From the NCBI RefSeq assembly GCF_900100345.1, contig NZ_FMTT01000023.1, forward strand, positions 1 to 64,000: a DNA stretch of 64,000 nt, in the 5' to 3' direction. The notes under the pieces were generated by a model, which had not been told where the DNA came from, did no database searches, and was given only the letters and a program-made list of their open reading frames with translations. The first letter of the stretch is position 1. Each line of letters opens with the position of its first letter. The position numbers were made by a program, and so were the translations under genes. Shown in pieces: positions 9,942 to 17,961 of this stretch. Source of the stretch: Paenibacillus tianmuensis. GTDB taxonomy: Bacteria > Bacillota > Bacilli > Paenibacillales > NBRC-103111.

Positions 9942-10822
9942 AAATTTATGAATTTTGCCCGTTTTTCAACGAAAACCGGGTGGCGGAGATCAAACTGAAA
10001 GAAGATGCCCGCTGGATCGACGAGCTTCACGTGATCGAGGCCAACAAGACATTCAGCTATGCGGACAAGCCCCGAAACTTCGATCCGGCTTATCTCGGTC
10101 CGAAGGTGAATTACCATTCGCTTCATGCCGACAACGTGTTTCGCAGGCCGGAGCGGCACCAATTGTATTTTAACCCGGAGACTTGCCAAGCGGCGAACTT
10201 TGACCGCTGGTATTGGCGCTTGCTGAGCTACAACAGCGCATTTCATAACGAAGCGTATCAGAGAAGCCGGTGCTCTGACATCTTGCGGGAGCGGGTCGAG
10301 GATGACGATGTGATCATTCTGGCCGATTTTGACGAGATCATCGACAGCCGGATGGCGGACCGGATTGTCTCCGAGGTGAAAAGACGTCAAGTCATTACCG
10401 TCAAAATGCACTATTCCGTCTTTTTTCTGAATCTATTCTGCCGTTCCAATCACGGCGCTCCTCATTGGAGCTATCGCGTCTTTGCGATGACCGGACGATT
10501 TTTGAGAAGCATGCCTTTCTCGGGGGATTATCTAAGGAAGAAAGGGATTGCCGAAGGGCTCTATCAAGAAATCTACTGCCTGGAGGAACCGGCCGGGTTT
10601 CATCATTCGTGGCTGGACTATCGCCAAACCGCACTGCCCAAGCTTCAAGCGTTTGCAGCCAATGTCAAGGACAAAAGTATCGTGAACGAGGATTACATCA
10701 AGCAGTGTCTGGATGATAAAAAGCTGTACTATCTTGATACCGAGCTGTACGTGGATAACGAAAAATCGTTTTTGTCCGCTCTGCAAGACATCCAAACGGG
10801 GGATCTTTTGTACTGGAGGTAA
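9938..10822 (+). CDS. Glycosyltransferase family 17-like protein inside the NRPS operon
   Basis: Protein of 294 residues resembling bacterial family-17 glycosyltransferases (the family of the bisecting N-acetylglucosaminyltransferase). Visible family traits are an N-terminal segment around NENRVAEIKLKE, the strand LHVIEANKTFSY, and an acidic motif DDVIILADFDEIIDSR at the place of the DxD-type metal/nucleotide-sugar site. There is no signal peptide or membrane helix, so it is cytoplasmic. The start ATG overlaps the end of C3 and has GGAGAAGGGAG about 10 bases upstream. The next NRPS gene begins 5 bases after its stop. Position and coupling suggest it glycosylates the peptide or a precursor; donor and acceptor cannot be read from sequence. 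Confidence 0.75.
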   Translation: MKIYEFCPFFNENRVAEIKLKEDARWIDELHVIEANKTFSYADKPRNFDPAYLGPKVNYHSLHADNVFRRPERHQLYFNPETCQAANFDRWYWRLLSYNSAFHNEAYQRSRCSDILRERVEDDDVIILADFDEIIDSRMADRIVSEVKRRQVITVKMHYSVFFLNLFCRSNHGAPHWSYRVFAMTGRFLRSMPFSGDYLRKKGIAEGLYQEIYCLEEPAGFHHSWLDYRQTALPKLQAFAANVKDKSIVNEDYIKQCLDDKKLYYLDTELYVDNEKSFLSALQDIQTGDLLYWR

Positions 10823-10827
10823 TCACG

Positions 10828-11670
10828 ATGGAGGGGAAGTCAATCTACCAACTGTTCGAGAAGCAGGCGGAACGTACGTCGGACCAAATTGCAGTCGTTT
10901 TCGAGGAACAGCAGTTGACGTATGGCGAGCTGAATGAGCGTGCCAACCGGCTGGCGCGGACCCTTCGGGCGGAAGGCGTGCAGCCGGATCAACCGGTCGG
11001 CATTATGGCCGAGCGTTCCCTGGACATGATCGTGGGCATCCTTGGCATCTTGAAAGCCGGGGGTGCGTACATGCCGATCAATCCCGGATACCCTGAGACA
11101 CGCATCCGATATATGCTTGAGGATTCGGGTGCGAAAATATTGTTAACCAAAAAAAATTTACTGGGGCATCTGGCCTTTGGCGGGAAAACGGTGAACCTGG
11201 ACGACCAACATGTTTACGATGTGGACGGATCGAATCTGGAGCCCGGATCGGGTCCGTATGATTTGGCCTATGTCATCTATACGTCGGGATCGACCGGCAT
11301 GCCGAAAGGCGTTATGGTCGAGCAGCGAAACGTGGTTCGGTTGGTAAAAAATTGCAACTATGTTGCGCTAAATGAAACGACGCGAATCTTGCAAACAGGC
11401 GCAGTCGTTTTTGACGCCTCCACGTTTGAAATTTGGGGAGCGCTACTGAATGGCGGGCGACTTTATCTCGTGAACAACGAGGTCATTTTGAACGCGGAAA
11501 AATTGAAGGAAGCGATCCGGTGTTACGGAATTACAACGATGTTTCTTACCACACCTCTCTTTAATCAATTGTCAGAAGGCTGTTTGGCGACTTGCAAACC
11601 CTGCTTGTCGGAGGCGAAACCCTATCCGTACCGCAAATCAATCTTGTGCTGCGCGATAATCCCGGATTAG
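10828..11670 (+). CDS. NRPS adenylation domain A3, N-terminal part (frameshifted)
   Basis: Starts directly with an adenylation domain, with GGAGGT at 10815-10820 as ribosome binding site. Core motifs include YTSGSTGMPKG and FDASTFEIWG. Meaningful sequence stops near 11580: after PLFNQLSEG the frame runs into unrelated residues and a stop. The missing remainder (LQTLLVGGETLS and so on) is in the frame starting at 11592. One base seems deleted at the 11580/11581 junction, since inserting one base gives a continuous EG-LFGDLQTLLVGGE. Being a stand-alone A-T unit following a separately encoded C domain, it forms the second half of module 3. Confidence 0.88.
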   Translation: MEGKSIYQLFEKQAERTSDQIAVVFEEQQLTYGELNERANRLARTLRAEGVQPDQPVGIMAERSLDMIVGILGILKAGGAYMPINPGYPETRIRYMLEDSGAKILLTKKNLLGHLAFGGKTVNLDDQHVYDVDGSNLEPGSGPYDLAYVIYTSGSTGMPKGVMVEQRNVVRLVKNCNYVALNETTRILQTGAVVFDASTFEIWGALLNGGRLYLVNNEVILNAEKLKEAIRCYGITTMFLTTPLFNQLSEGCLATCKPCLSEAKPYPYRKSILCCAIIPD

Positions 11671-14192
11671 TACTTATGAACGTTTACGGCCCGACAGAGA
11701 ATACGACGTTCTCAACAGCGCATCGGATCGAAGGCGAGCAGACCGGACCGGTGCCGATCGGCCGTCCGATCAGCCGTTCCACGGCTTACGTGACGGCCGA
11801 TTCAATGAAGTTGCTCCCAATCGGAGCATGGGGAGAACTGCTCGTCGGCGGAGAGGGTGTGGCGCGCGGGTATTTGAATCGGCCGGATCTGACAGCGGAG
11901 AAGTTTATCGAAAGCCCTTTTCGCCCGGAAGAGCGCTGCTTCAGGACGGGCGATTTGGCCCGCTGGCGGGCAGACGGCACGCTGGAATACAAAGGCCGGA
12001 TCGACGGGCAGGTGAAAATTCGCGGATACCGGATCGAACTGGGTGAGATCGAGGCACAGCTTGCAAAAGTGGAGATGGTCCGGGAGGTTGTTGTGATCGC
12101 CAAGGAGGATAGCGGGCAGAAGCTGTTATGCGCCTACTTTGTGGCGGACCGGACTTTCACAGCAAGCGAGGTGCGAAGTGCTCTAGAGCAAAAACTGCCC
12201 GGCTACATGATTCCGTCCTACTTCGTGCAACTGGAGCAATTTCCGCTCACCGTCAACGGCAAAGTGGACCGCAAAGCGCTGCCGGTTCCGGAAGAAAGCC
12301 TGCAGAACGGAGCAGAACAAGCCATGCCCGCGACGGAGCTGGAGGCCAAGCTGGCGAAGATTTGGCAAGTGGTATTAGGTGTTCCAAGCCTCGGTGTCCT
12401 GGACAGCTTCTTTGACCTCGGCGGGCATTCTCTCAAAGCGCTGGTGTTGATGTCGGGAATGGAACAGGCAGGTTGTAGTGTTACCTTAACGGATATTTTT
12501 CACTATAAATCGATCCGAGCGCTCGCCGCTTACCTTCAATCGGCGAAGGAGCAGGAAGGCCTTATCGAAGCGAAAGAAGCTCTCGTTTCCTGGCTGCACC
12601 GGGGAACGGAGGGCGTGTATGAACTGGTCTCGTATCAAGTTAGAGATGTGTTCGAAGAAACGAAAAATATTAACGTTCTATACAGCGACGATGTGGAAAA
12701 GGATCACGTCGAAAGACTCGTTCAGACGATGAACGGAAAGGTCGCCAAAAATCTGCTGCCACACTATATTGTACCTCTGCATCGAAGGATTGAAGTGGAT
12801 CCGAACGAAACGATCGATGAAGAAGTTTTTTGTCGGCGTCTCGGTTTAAACGAAATAGAACCAGATGAGGCAGCAACCATTCGCGTGCGGCTTCAAGATG
12901 ATTACCGTCAAACGGATCGGTGGATCAAAACGGGGGATGTGACGCAGGAATATCCGTTTGGGGCGATACAACAGATGCAAATCAAGTTCCAAACGCCTCC
13001 TAGCGTCGTTTTCTTCAAGCTGGACGAGTACGTGGATTATACGCTACTGGACCAGTCCTACGCTCAACTCGTGCAGCGCCAAGGTTTGCTGAGAAGCGTT
13101 TCCGTCCAAGGGGAGCCATGCGTTTGCTGGAAAGAATACGCCTTTCCTTCCTCTCGTCCGCCGAAGCTTTACCTGCTCGACGTATCGGGCTGCAATCCTT
13201 GCGGTCCGTTTATGGACATGCTGCAGGATTTCATTCACAACACCCGGTACGACGGGGAACGCATCTTGTATCAAATGATTCTGTTAAAACGAAATTTGCG
13301 CGAGCATTATGTGATCGGACTTTTGCATCATGCTCTTTGCGACCGGGTGACAACCGAAGTCGTCGAGCGGCAGATGGTCTCTTGCTACAGAAGTCTTCTG
13401 CTAAATCAAGCTCCGCCTTCTGACGAAGTGAAGCCTTTTCTTGAGTATGTCAAGCAAATTCAAAGCGGCCCGCAAGGCATCACCGAGCAAGAATTGATTT
13501 CGGCCTTTGAACTGGAGGCATTTCACCGGAGCAAGCAGGATATTTTGCGTCGGCTGGAGCATCGAACGAGTGACGAAGCCTTCTTGTTCAACGTTTCTAT
13601 TCCGGCCAAAGAACATTCTTTGGGGCGTGCGCTTTCCGTTTATACCAAGGGCCTGCAGGCCTACTTGGAGACGGATCATTTTCCCTTGCTGTTCTTATAC
13701 GACGGACGAAGATATGAAGAAGCGTCATACTACAATACGGTCGGCGAATTTATTGATTTCGTGCCTCTCTTCATTGATGCGGGGTGGAATCAGGATAAAA
13801 CATTGCGCTCCGTCAGAACCCGGCTGGATCTTTTGAAGGATAAAAACCTTAATTTTATGCATCTGCTCACCGATCCTGCTTGTCGTTACGACTGGTCCGG
13901 AACCAAGAGGTTCGTACAGTTTGGGGAACAGTATGAGCATCTTGATCTGTTCATGTTTAATTATTTGGGCAATAGCGTCAAGGGAAATTTGCGGGAAAGC
14001 TACGACGATACCGTCGTGAAACAGCCAAATCCGCTGCCGATCCATTCGCTGTTTAACTGTATCGCAACATCTTACGCCGACGGGTTCATTTTCTCCCTTC
14101 GCTGTAGCTACAAGATTGACGTTGGGGAAGTCAGGATGGCTTTTCACAAGGTAGCATGTGCAGAGGGGATGAATAATATAACCGCCCCTTAA
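11592..14192 (+). CDS. NRPS A3 C-terminal part, carrier T3 and terminal condensation-like domain
   Basis: Continuation of A3 (NVYGPTENTTFS, LLVGGEGVARGYL, FRTGDLARW, NGKVDRKALP), then carrier T3 (FFDLGGHSLKAL, Ser near 12430), a linker of about 130 residues with no recognised domain, and a C-terminal condensation-like domain of about 400 residues. Combining both A3 pieces, the specificity positions read DAFFLGVTF(K), isoleucine-like. The terminal domain has HHALCDR (13326-13346) where C domains have HHxxxDG: the histidines and aspartate are kept but the glycine is replaced. No thioesterase or reductase follows, so release may rely on this domain or on a distant enzyme. The stop codon lies in the loop of a terminator. 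Confidence 0.88.
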   Translation: MQTLLVGGETLSVPQINLVLRDNPGLVLMNVYGPTENTTFSTAHRIEGEQTGPVPIGRPISRSTAYVTADSMKLLPIGAWGELLVGGEGVARGYLNRPDLTAEKFIESPFRPEERCFRTGDLARWRADGTLEYKGRIDGQVKIRGYRIELGEIEAQLAKVEMVREVVVIAKEDSGQKLLCAYFVADRTFTASEVRSALEQKLPGYMIPSYFVQLEQFPLTVNGKVDRKALPVPEESLQNGAEQAMPATELEAKLAKIWQVVLGVPSLGVLDSFFDLGGHSLKALVLMSGMEQAGCSVTLTDIFHYKSIRALAAYLQSAKEQEGLIEAKEALVSWLHRGTEGVYELVSYQVRDVFEETKNINVLYSDDVEKDHVERLVQTMNGKVAKNLLPHYIVPLHRRIEVDPNETIDEEVFCRRLGLNEIEPDEAATIRVRLQDDYRQTDRWIKTGDVTQEYPFGAIQQMQIKFQTPPSVVFFKLDEYVDYTLLDQSYAQLVQRQGLLRSVSVQGEPCVCWKEYAFPSSRPPKLYLLDVSGCNPCGPFMDMLQDFIHNTRYDGERILYQMILLKRNLREHYVIGLLHHALCDRVTTEVVERQMVSCYRSLLLNQAPPSDEVKPFLEYVKQIQSGPQGITEQELISAFELEAFHRSKQDILRRLEHRTSDEAFLFNVSIPAKEHSLGRALSVYTKGLQAYLETDHFPLLFLYDGRRYEEASYYNTVGEFIDFVPLFIDAGWNQDKTLRSVRTRLDLLKDKNLNFMHLLTDPACRYDWSGTKRFVQFGEQYEHLDLFMFNYLGNSVKGNLRESYDDTVVKQPNPLPIHSLFNCIATSYADGFIFSLRCSYKIDVGEVRMAFHKVACAEGMNNITAP

Positions 14193-14206
14193 AGGGCGGT
14201 TTATTA
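14178..14206 (+). terminator. Terminator of the NRPS operon
   Basis: Arms AACCGCCC and GGGCGGTT flank the stop codon of the last NRPS gene and are followed by TATTA. The hairpin overlaps the end of the coding sequence. Confidence 0.7.
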
Positions 14207-14292
14207 AGCTATCGTATCCGTTAGAGTTGGACGAAATCCAAGCTACAAATAAATAGCCATTCCGTTATACTTCGAAGTTAAATGGTGAATTA

Positions 14293-14700
14293 TTAATCAT
14301 TCACGCCAAGCTCAAGTCCATAATAAATCATGCCATGAGGCTTTTTCACTTGGAACGTAATGCAATCAGCGTCATTATAATAACCGTTTAAAACCGTTCC
14401 CACATGGTAGTAAATAACATCATTTCCTAAATGATGGGTTAATAGTTCGCAAAATTTTTCTACGCGGTAATCCTTGCTCGTGTTATCTTTTTCATAGAAC
14501 CATCTTTCCAAAATACCTATGAATCCATTGATGTCGATTTCATTGAGAGTACCATTGCATAAAGCACCAAAATGTTGCTTACTGGCATCAATTGCGTTTC
14601 GAGCTCCTTTCATTTTCAAAAATTCAAACGTGTATCCGTGATCCGGTCGGTCGTTTATGGCTTGCATTGCTTCTAAATATCCATTTACAACATCGCTCAT
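14293..14700 (-). CDS. Hypothetical protein, 135 residues
   Basis: Not assigned to a known family. It is acidic, soluble and without signal peptide or membrane helix. The N-terminal half is helix-like (DVVNGYLEAMQAINDRPD); the C-terminal half has short strand-like stretches (DVIYYHVGTVLNGYY, ITFQVKKPHG). Such size and composition are common among immunity-like and orphan proteins of Bacillales islands, but no toxin partner is visible. The ATG at 14698-14700 has only a weak upstream GGGATG. It lies convergent to the NRPS operon and is AT-rich compared with it. Confidence 0.6.
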   Translation of the reverse strand: MSDVVNGYLEAMQAINDRPDHGYTFEFLKMKGARNAIDASKQHFGALCNGTLNEIDINGFIGILERWFYEKDNTSKDYRVEKFCELLTHHLGNDVIYYHVGTVLNGYYNDADCITFQVKKPHGMIYYGLELGVND

Positions 14701-14825
14701 TATTTCGCATCCCTTACTTGAAGAATTCGCGAAGCTTTTCGACTATTATATGGTATAATACAACTACGGTAAAACGCTGATGAAAGAATGATTTTATCAA
14801 CGAATGCAAAGGAAGAACATAGTGT

Positions 14826-15010
14826 ATGACTGATTCAAGATTTAGGGATGAAGGTGAACGAATTTATGACTTTTTATTCAAACACGACATTTTGGTCAAA
14901 GTATAGTACCAATTGTAACAGAAGGCTCTTCCTATCCCATTGGTTCATACATAAAAATTCAAAGCCCAAACGTCAAGTTATATGATATAGGCATTTTAGA
15001 TTTTGAATAA
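14826..15010 (+). pseudogene. Frameshifted small hypothetical gene
   Basis: ATG 14826 opens a frame (MTDSRFRDEGERIYDFLF) that stops at TAG 14904-14906. In another frame the sequence continues sensibly as HFGQSIVPIVTEGSSYPIGS to a TAA at 15008-15010. Together they read as one small protein of about 60 residues disrupted by a one-base change near 14890-14900. The family is not recognised. Confidence 0.35.
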
Positions 15011-15339
15011 AACATGGATCTTATAATGCACAGAGGGTGAATCTTTGACGCTAAGCAAAAAGGGTTCTAGGAAAATAGTTGTTGGGGATGAATAATACAG
15101 ATGGACTATCTCTCCAACTAGCCGGCAAGATCGAGCTGACGGTCGTGGCGCGATCGTGATGTAGCCGTGCAACCGGCTGCCAGCGCAGCTATTCGTGCCT
15201 CAGCGAAGAATACGGCAATTTTTTAAGTCGTGAATATCAAATCTTTCATCTGCGGCCGCTTGACCTGCGAGATCTTTGCAAACTGTAATTCAGAAGCAAA
15301 ACGACTGACTTCTTACCAACAGCAACCGGCATATCCCTA
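15011..15339. other. Intergenic stretch, nothing recognised
   Basis: No convincing gene, repeat or RNA was found. The middle part (15120-15270) is GC-richer than its flanks and may be debris of a lost gene, but no protein family could be read from it. Confidence 0.4.
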
Positions 15340-16419
15340 CTATACAAAAATATCCTTCATATATTCTCCCGGTCCAGTATCATTTTCCCTTTCGATATCG
15401 TGAAGATATATTTGGGTCGTTCTGATATCGGCATGGCCTAACCAATCTTTCACCTTGATTATGTTAGCGCCCCCCAATAAGGAGTAGCTTGCCGCGCTAT
15501 GTCTAAACCAGTGTGGGCTAATTTGCCTGCTTATACCTGCCCGAACGGCGGCTCGCTCAATCATTTTTCGGACCACGCGATCGTTTAATTGATTGCGCTT
15601 AGAATTGGTAATAAGCCACTGGTCCAGTTCTTTTCCAATGATAATGCACTCCCCACGTTCGCTTCGGTAGCGAAGGAGTAATTGAAAAGCCGTTGGATCT
15701 ATTCTCAGATGACGTTCTTTGTTCCCCTTCCCGATTACTTTCATAAAGATTTGTCCGTTGTTCCCCTCGTACAGATCCCCCCATTTGGCAAAGCAAAGTT
15801 CTGATATCCGTAAGCCCATCATAAGTAGAAAGGCACCTATCAATCGATTTATTGGTTTTTTACGAAGCTCTTCGAGGATCAAAGCCATTTCTTTCTTAAT
15901 TAGTTTTCGTTCTTGGCGAATCATACGAAGCTTTGGCGGACGTAAATATACACTCAGATCCCTATCAAAGAATTGAAATTCAACCCCGTACCTTAATAAA
16001 GCGCGAATAATCGTTATTTTCCTACGGGCTGTAGCAGGGGCATATTCACTGGCATCCATTTTTCCCTTTATAAATTTTTGGTAACCTTCGAGTTGAATAA
16101 ACCCAACTTCTGCCAAAGAGCAAGGGGGAAGACCAGCGGCAGAATGTGACCGGCCATAAATAAAATCTAAAAACTCAAAAATAGCTTGTTTGTAGATGTT
16201 CAAAGAACCACCAGTCAAAACTTCTGACTTACGTACAGTATTCTTGAACAGAAAAAAAAAGATAAAAGATAGGTCTGTGAGAGCCGGGTCCTGATCTTGA
16301 CTTTTTAACTTGGCGAAACTGAGATATTTTCCATCCTCCAAAAACATATCCCAATTCGGCTCAAAATTACTGAATTCCGAAAATGATGGAGCAGAAGAGG
16401 TTGCTATTCTTTCTAACAA
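15340..16419 (-). CDS. Tyrosine recombinase/integrase
   Basis: Protein of 359 residues of the phage-integrase/XerC-D family, catalysing site-specific strand exchange through a covalent phosphotyrosine. An N-terminal SAM-like core-binding domain (about 20-150) precedes the catalytic domain. Visible active-site residues are the Arg in LRISELCFAKW, the HxxR motif in SPHWFRHSAAS, the His in DWLGHADIRTT, and the nucleophile Tyr in TTQIYLHD near residue 338. The apparent start is TTG 16417-16419 with a weak AAGAAG upstream. No excisionase is adjacent. A perfect inverted repeat with 11-bp arms and a 7-bp spacer lies 150 bases upstream and may be its core site. Gene size and context (IS630 remnant, orphan genes) suggest an integrated element or its relic. 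Confidence 0.9.
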   Translation of the reverse strand: MLERIATSSAPSFSEFSNFEPNWDMFLEDGKYLSFAKLKSQDQDPALTDLSFIFFFLFKNTVRKSEVLTGGSLNIYKQAIFEFLDFIYGRSHSAAGLPPCSLAEVGFIQLEGYQKFIKGKMDASEYAPATARRKITIIRALLRYGVEFQFFDRDLSVYLRPPKLRMIRQERKLIKKEMALILEELRKKPINRLIGAFLLMMGLRISELCFAKWGDLYEGNNGQIFMKVIGKGNKERHLRIDPTAFQLLLRYRSERGECIIIGKELDQWLITNSKRNQLNDRVVRKMIERAAVRAGISRQISPHWFRHSAASYSLLGGANIIKVKDWLGHADIRTTQIYLHDIERENDTGPGEYMKDIFV

Positions 16420-16816
16420 ACCGTATCACTTCTTTCGTTTAAACTTTCAAGTAGGGGAGAGGCCTTCAAGAATTTACATTTTATCGGCCATTATCGGCCA
16501 ATACTTTTGCGGGCTGTTGCCGCCATACATTTATCCAATTACTGCAATTTTCGTTCCCTTTTTTGTTCGTATCCGAAAATAACTAGTTTTCGGATACTTT
16601 AATTTGAGCACTATGTTACACCATAATTTTCTATTTCGTCAATGATTTTTCTTGCTTTTTTATTTTTAGTAAGAATTATTAAATTGCTTCTTACTTTTTA
16701 AAATTGATAGAGACAAATTAAACTATATAAGTTGAACCAAAGATTGGGGAACCATGGTAAGGAAAATCATACCTGCTTGTCGAATAAGTAATGAAACATG
16801 AACAGACAGGCAGGGA
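16420..16816. other. AT-rich non-coding stretch between integrase and IS630 remnant
   Basis: Besides the inverted repeat at 16569-16597 there is a direct repeat TTATCGGCCA in tandem at about 16481-16500. No gene is supported; the frames running through it overlap the integrase start antisense. Confidence 0.4.
16569..16597. repeat. Inverted repeat with recombination-core geometry
   Basis: Arms GTATCCGAAAA (16569-16579) and TTTTCGGATAC (16587-16597) are perfect complements separated by the 7 bases TAACTAG. Tyrosine recombinase core sites typically have two arms of about 11 bp around a 6-8 bp spacer, and a recombinase gene lies immediately downstream on the minus strand. An operator for that gene is the alternative. 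Confidence 0.5.
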
Positions 16817-17058
16817 ATGAATATGGGAAACACATCAAAACTTGAAGAAGTAAAACAAGCGATGAAAAAAGCAAAGGATCGCCGCATGTTCGAGCGTTAT
16901 CAGGCACTGTATTTACATTTACAGGGCACTCCGGCAGAGGCGATTGCACCTGTTCTAGACCGAAGTGTCAAAACTTATTCCAATATCCCAACGAAAAAAT
17001 ACGTATTCTGGACTTAGTTGCCCCTTTTAAGGTAACACTTCCGCGTGACGCAAAATGA
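16817..17058 (+). pseudogene. IS630-family transposase remnant with internal deletion
   Basis: The 5' part encodes the helix-turn-helix N terminus typical of IS630 transposases (MKKAKDRRMFERYQALYLHL ... LDRSVKTYSN). The frame then jumps to the 3' end of the same kind of ORF, read one base over as QYPNEKIRILDLVAPF and ending with RDAK at TGA 17056-17058. The DDE catalytic core between them is missing, so an internal deletion of several hundred bases fused both ends. It is not functional. Terminal inverted repeats could not be defined. Confidence 0.65.
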
Positions 17059-17103
17059 AAATGTCCTGCTTTGTTTTGATGATTCTCAATCTACATACCT
17101 CCT

Positions 17104-17133
17104 GAAAAGAAAATGACCCCTCGAAAAGGGGTC
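17104..17133 (-). terminator. Terminator of the ada operon
   Basis: Arms GACCCCT (17115-17121) and AGGGGTC (17127-17133). On the minus strand the hairpin is followed by CATTTTCTTTT. It lies 49 bases after the stop of the ICL/PEPM-family gene. Confidence 0.7.
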
Positions 17134-17181
17134 TTGGCTCTAGTCACAAAACAAAAAGACATTACGCTCACGGTCTTGTGC

Positions 17182-17961
17182 TCACAATTCTTGCAAGGCT
17201 ATCGCTCTAGCGCTGGCTTGTTTTAACGCATCCATCATTAGAAGATAAGGATGCGGACCGTAGCTGATACGAGCGACGCCTAATGCGGCCAGTCTCTGAA
17301 GAGAAGGCGACTCCGGGGATATCATAACATTAACGGGGATTGGGGATTGCCGGCACAAACGCTCGATGTACTTCTCGTTACACAAACCTGGTACGAAGAT
17401 CCCGTGAGCGCCAGCTTCCGCATAGGCACGTGCCCGGCGAAGGGCAGCTTCTACATAAGTATCATCATATTCATGTGCGGCGGCTTGGAAGAAAATATCG
17501 GTTCGAGCATTGATGAAAAGGGGAATCGACGTATGCTCGGCGGCGTCGCGCACGGCTGCGATACGCAGAGTTTGCTCTTCTACGGAATAAAGTCCTGAAC
17601 CATCCATCCACTGATCCTCAAGATTGATTCCTACGGCTCCGCAATCGATGATCTTTATAACATTTTCTTTCACGATCTCCGGAGATCGCCCATAACCGCC
17701 TTCGATATCAATTGTAATGGGGACATCCACGCTATTACGAATCCGCTGAAGATTCGAGAGAACAAGGTCGAAAGGGAGTTTCTCTCCGTCGTCGTATCCA
17801 TGCGCGGCGGCTACTGACCAACTACCCGTAGCGATGGCTCGGGCCCCCGCTTCTTGAACGACTCGCGCACTTCCGGCATCCCAAGCATTGACAAGAATTA
17901 GCGGGTTACCGCTTCTGTGCAAATCGTGAAATATCTGTGCTTGCTCAAGTTGTTTATTCAT
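17182..17961 (-). CDS. Isocitrate lyase/PEP mutase family protein
   Basis: Protein of 259 residues of the ICL/PEP-mutase superfamily, a TIM-barrel of Mg2+-dependent enzymes cleaving or forming C-C or P-C bonds next to a carboxylate. Visible traits are the strand LILVNAWDAGSARVVQ, the metal-region DIEGGYG, GINLEDQ and FINARTDIF. The KKCGH-type motif of true isocitrate lyases is absent, so an oxaloacetate decarboxylase-like or carboxy-PEP mutase-like role is more likely; the substrate is unknown. GGAGGT at 17967-17972 fits the ATG at 17959-17961 and makes the upstream TTG at 17976 unlikely. The start overlaps the ada stop by 4 bases, so the two genes are co-transcribed. Confidence 0.88.
   Translation of the reverse strand: MNKQLEQAQIFHDLHRSGNPLILVNAWDAGSARVVQEAGARAIATGSWSVAAAHGYDDGEKLPFDLVLSNLQRIRNSVDVPITIDIEGGYGRSPEIVKENVIKIIDCGAVGINLEDQWMDGSGLYSVEEQTLRIAAVRDAAEHTSIPLFINARTDIFFQAAAHEYDDTYVEAALRRARAYAEAGAHGIFVPGLCNEKYIERLCRQSPIPVNVMISPESPSLQRLAALGVARISYGPHPYLLMMDALKQASARAIALQEL

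Noticed and set aside
16310-16582. Plus-strand frame of 90 codons opposite the integrase start.
   Set aside because: Mostly antisense to the integrase; the remainder has no motif or ribosome binding site.
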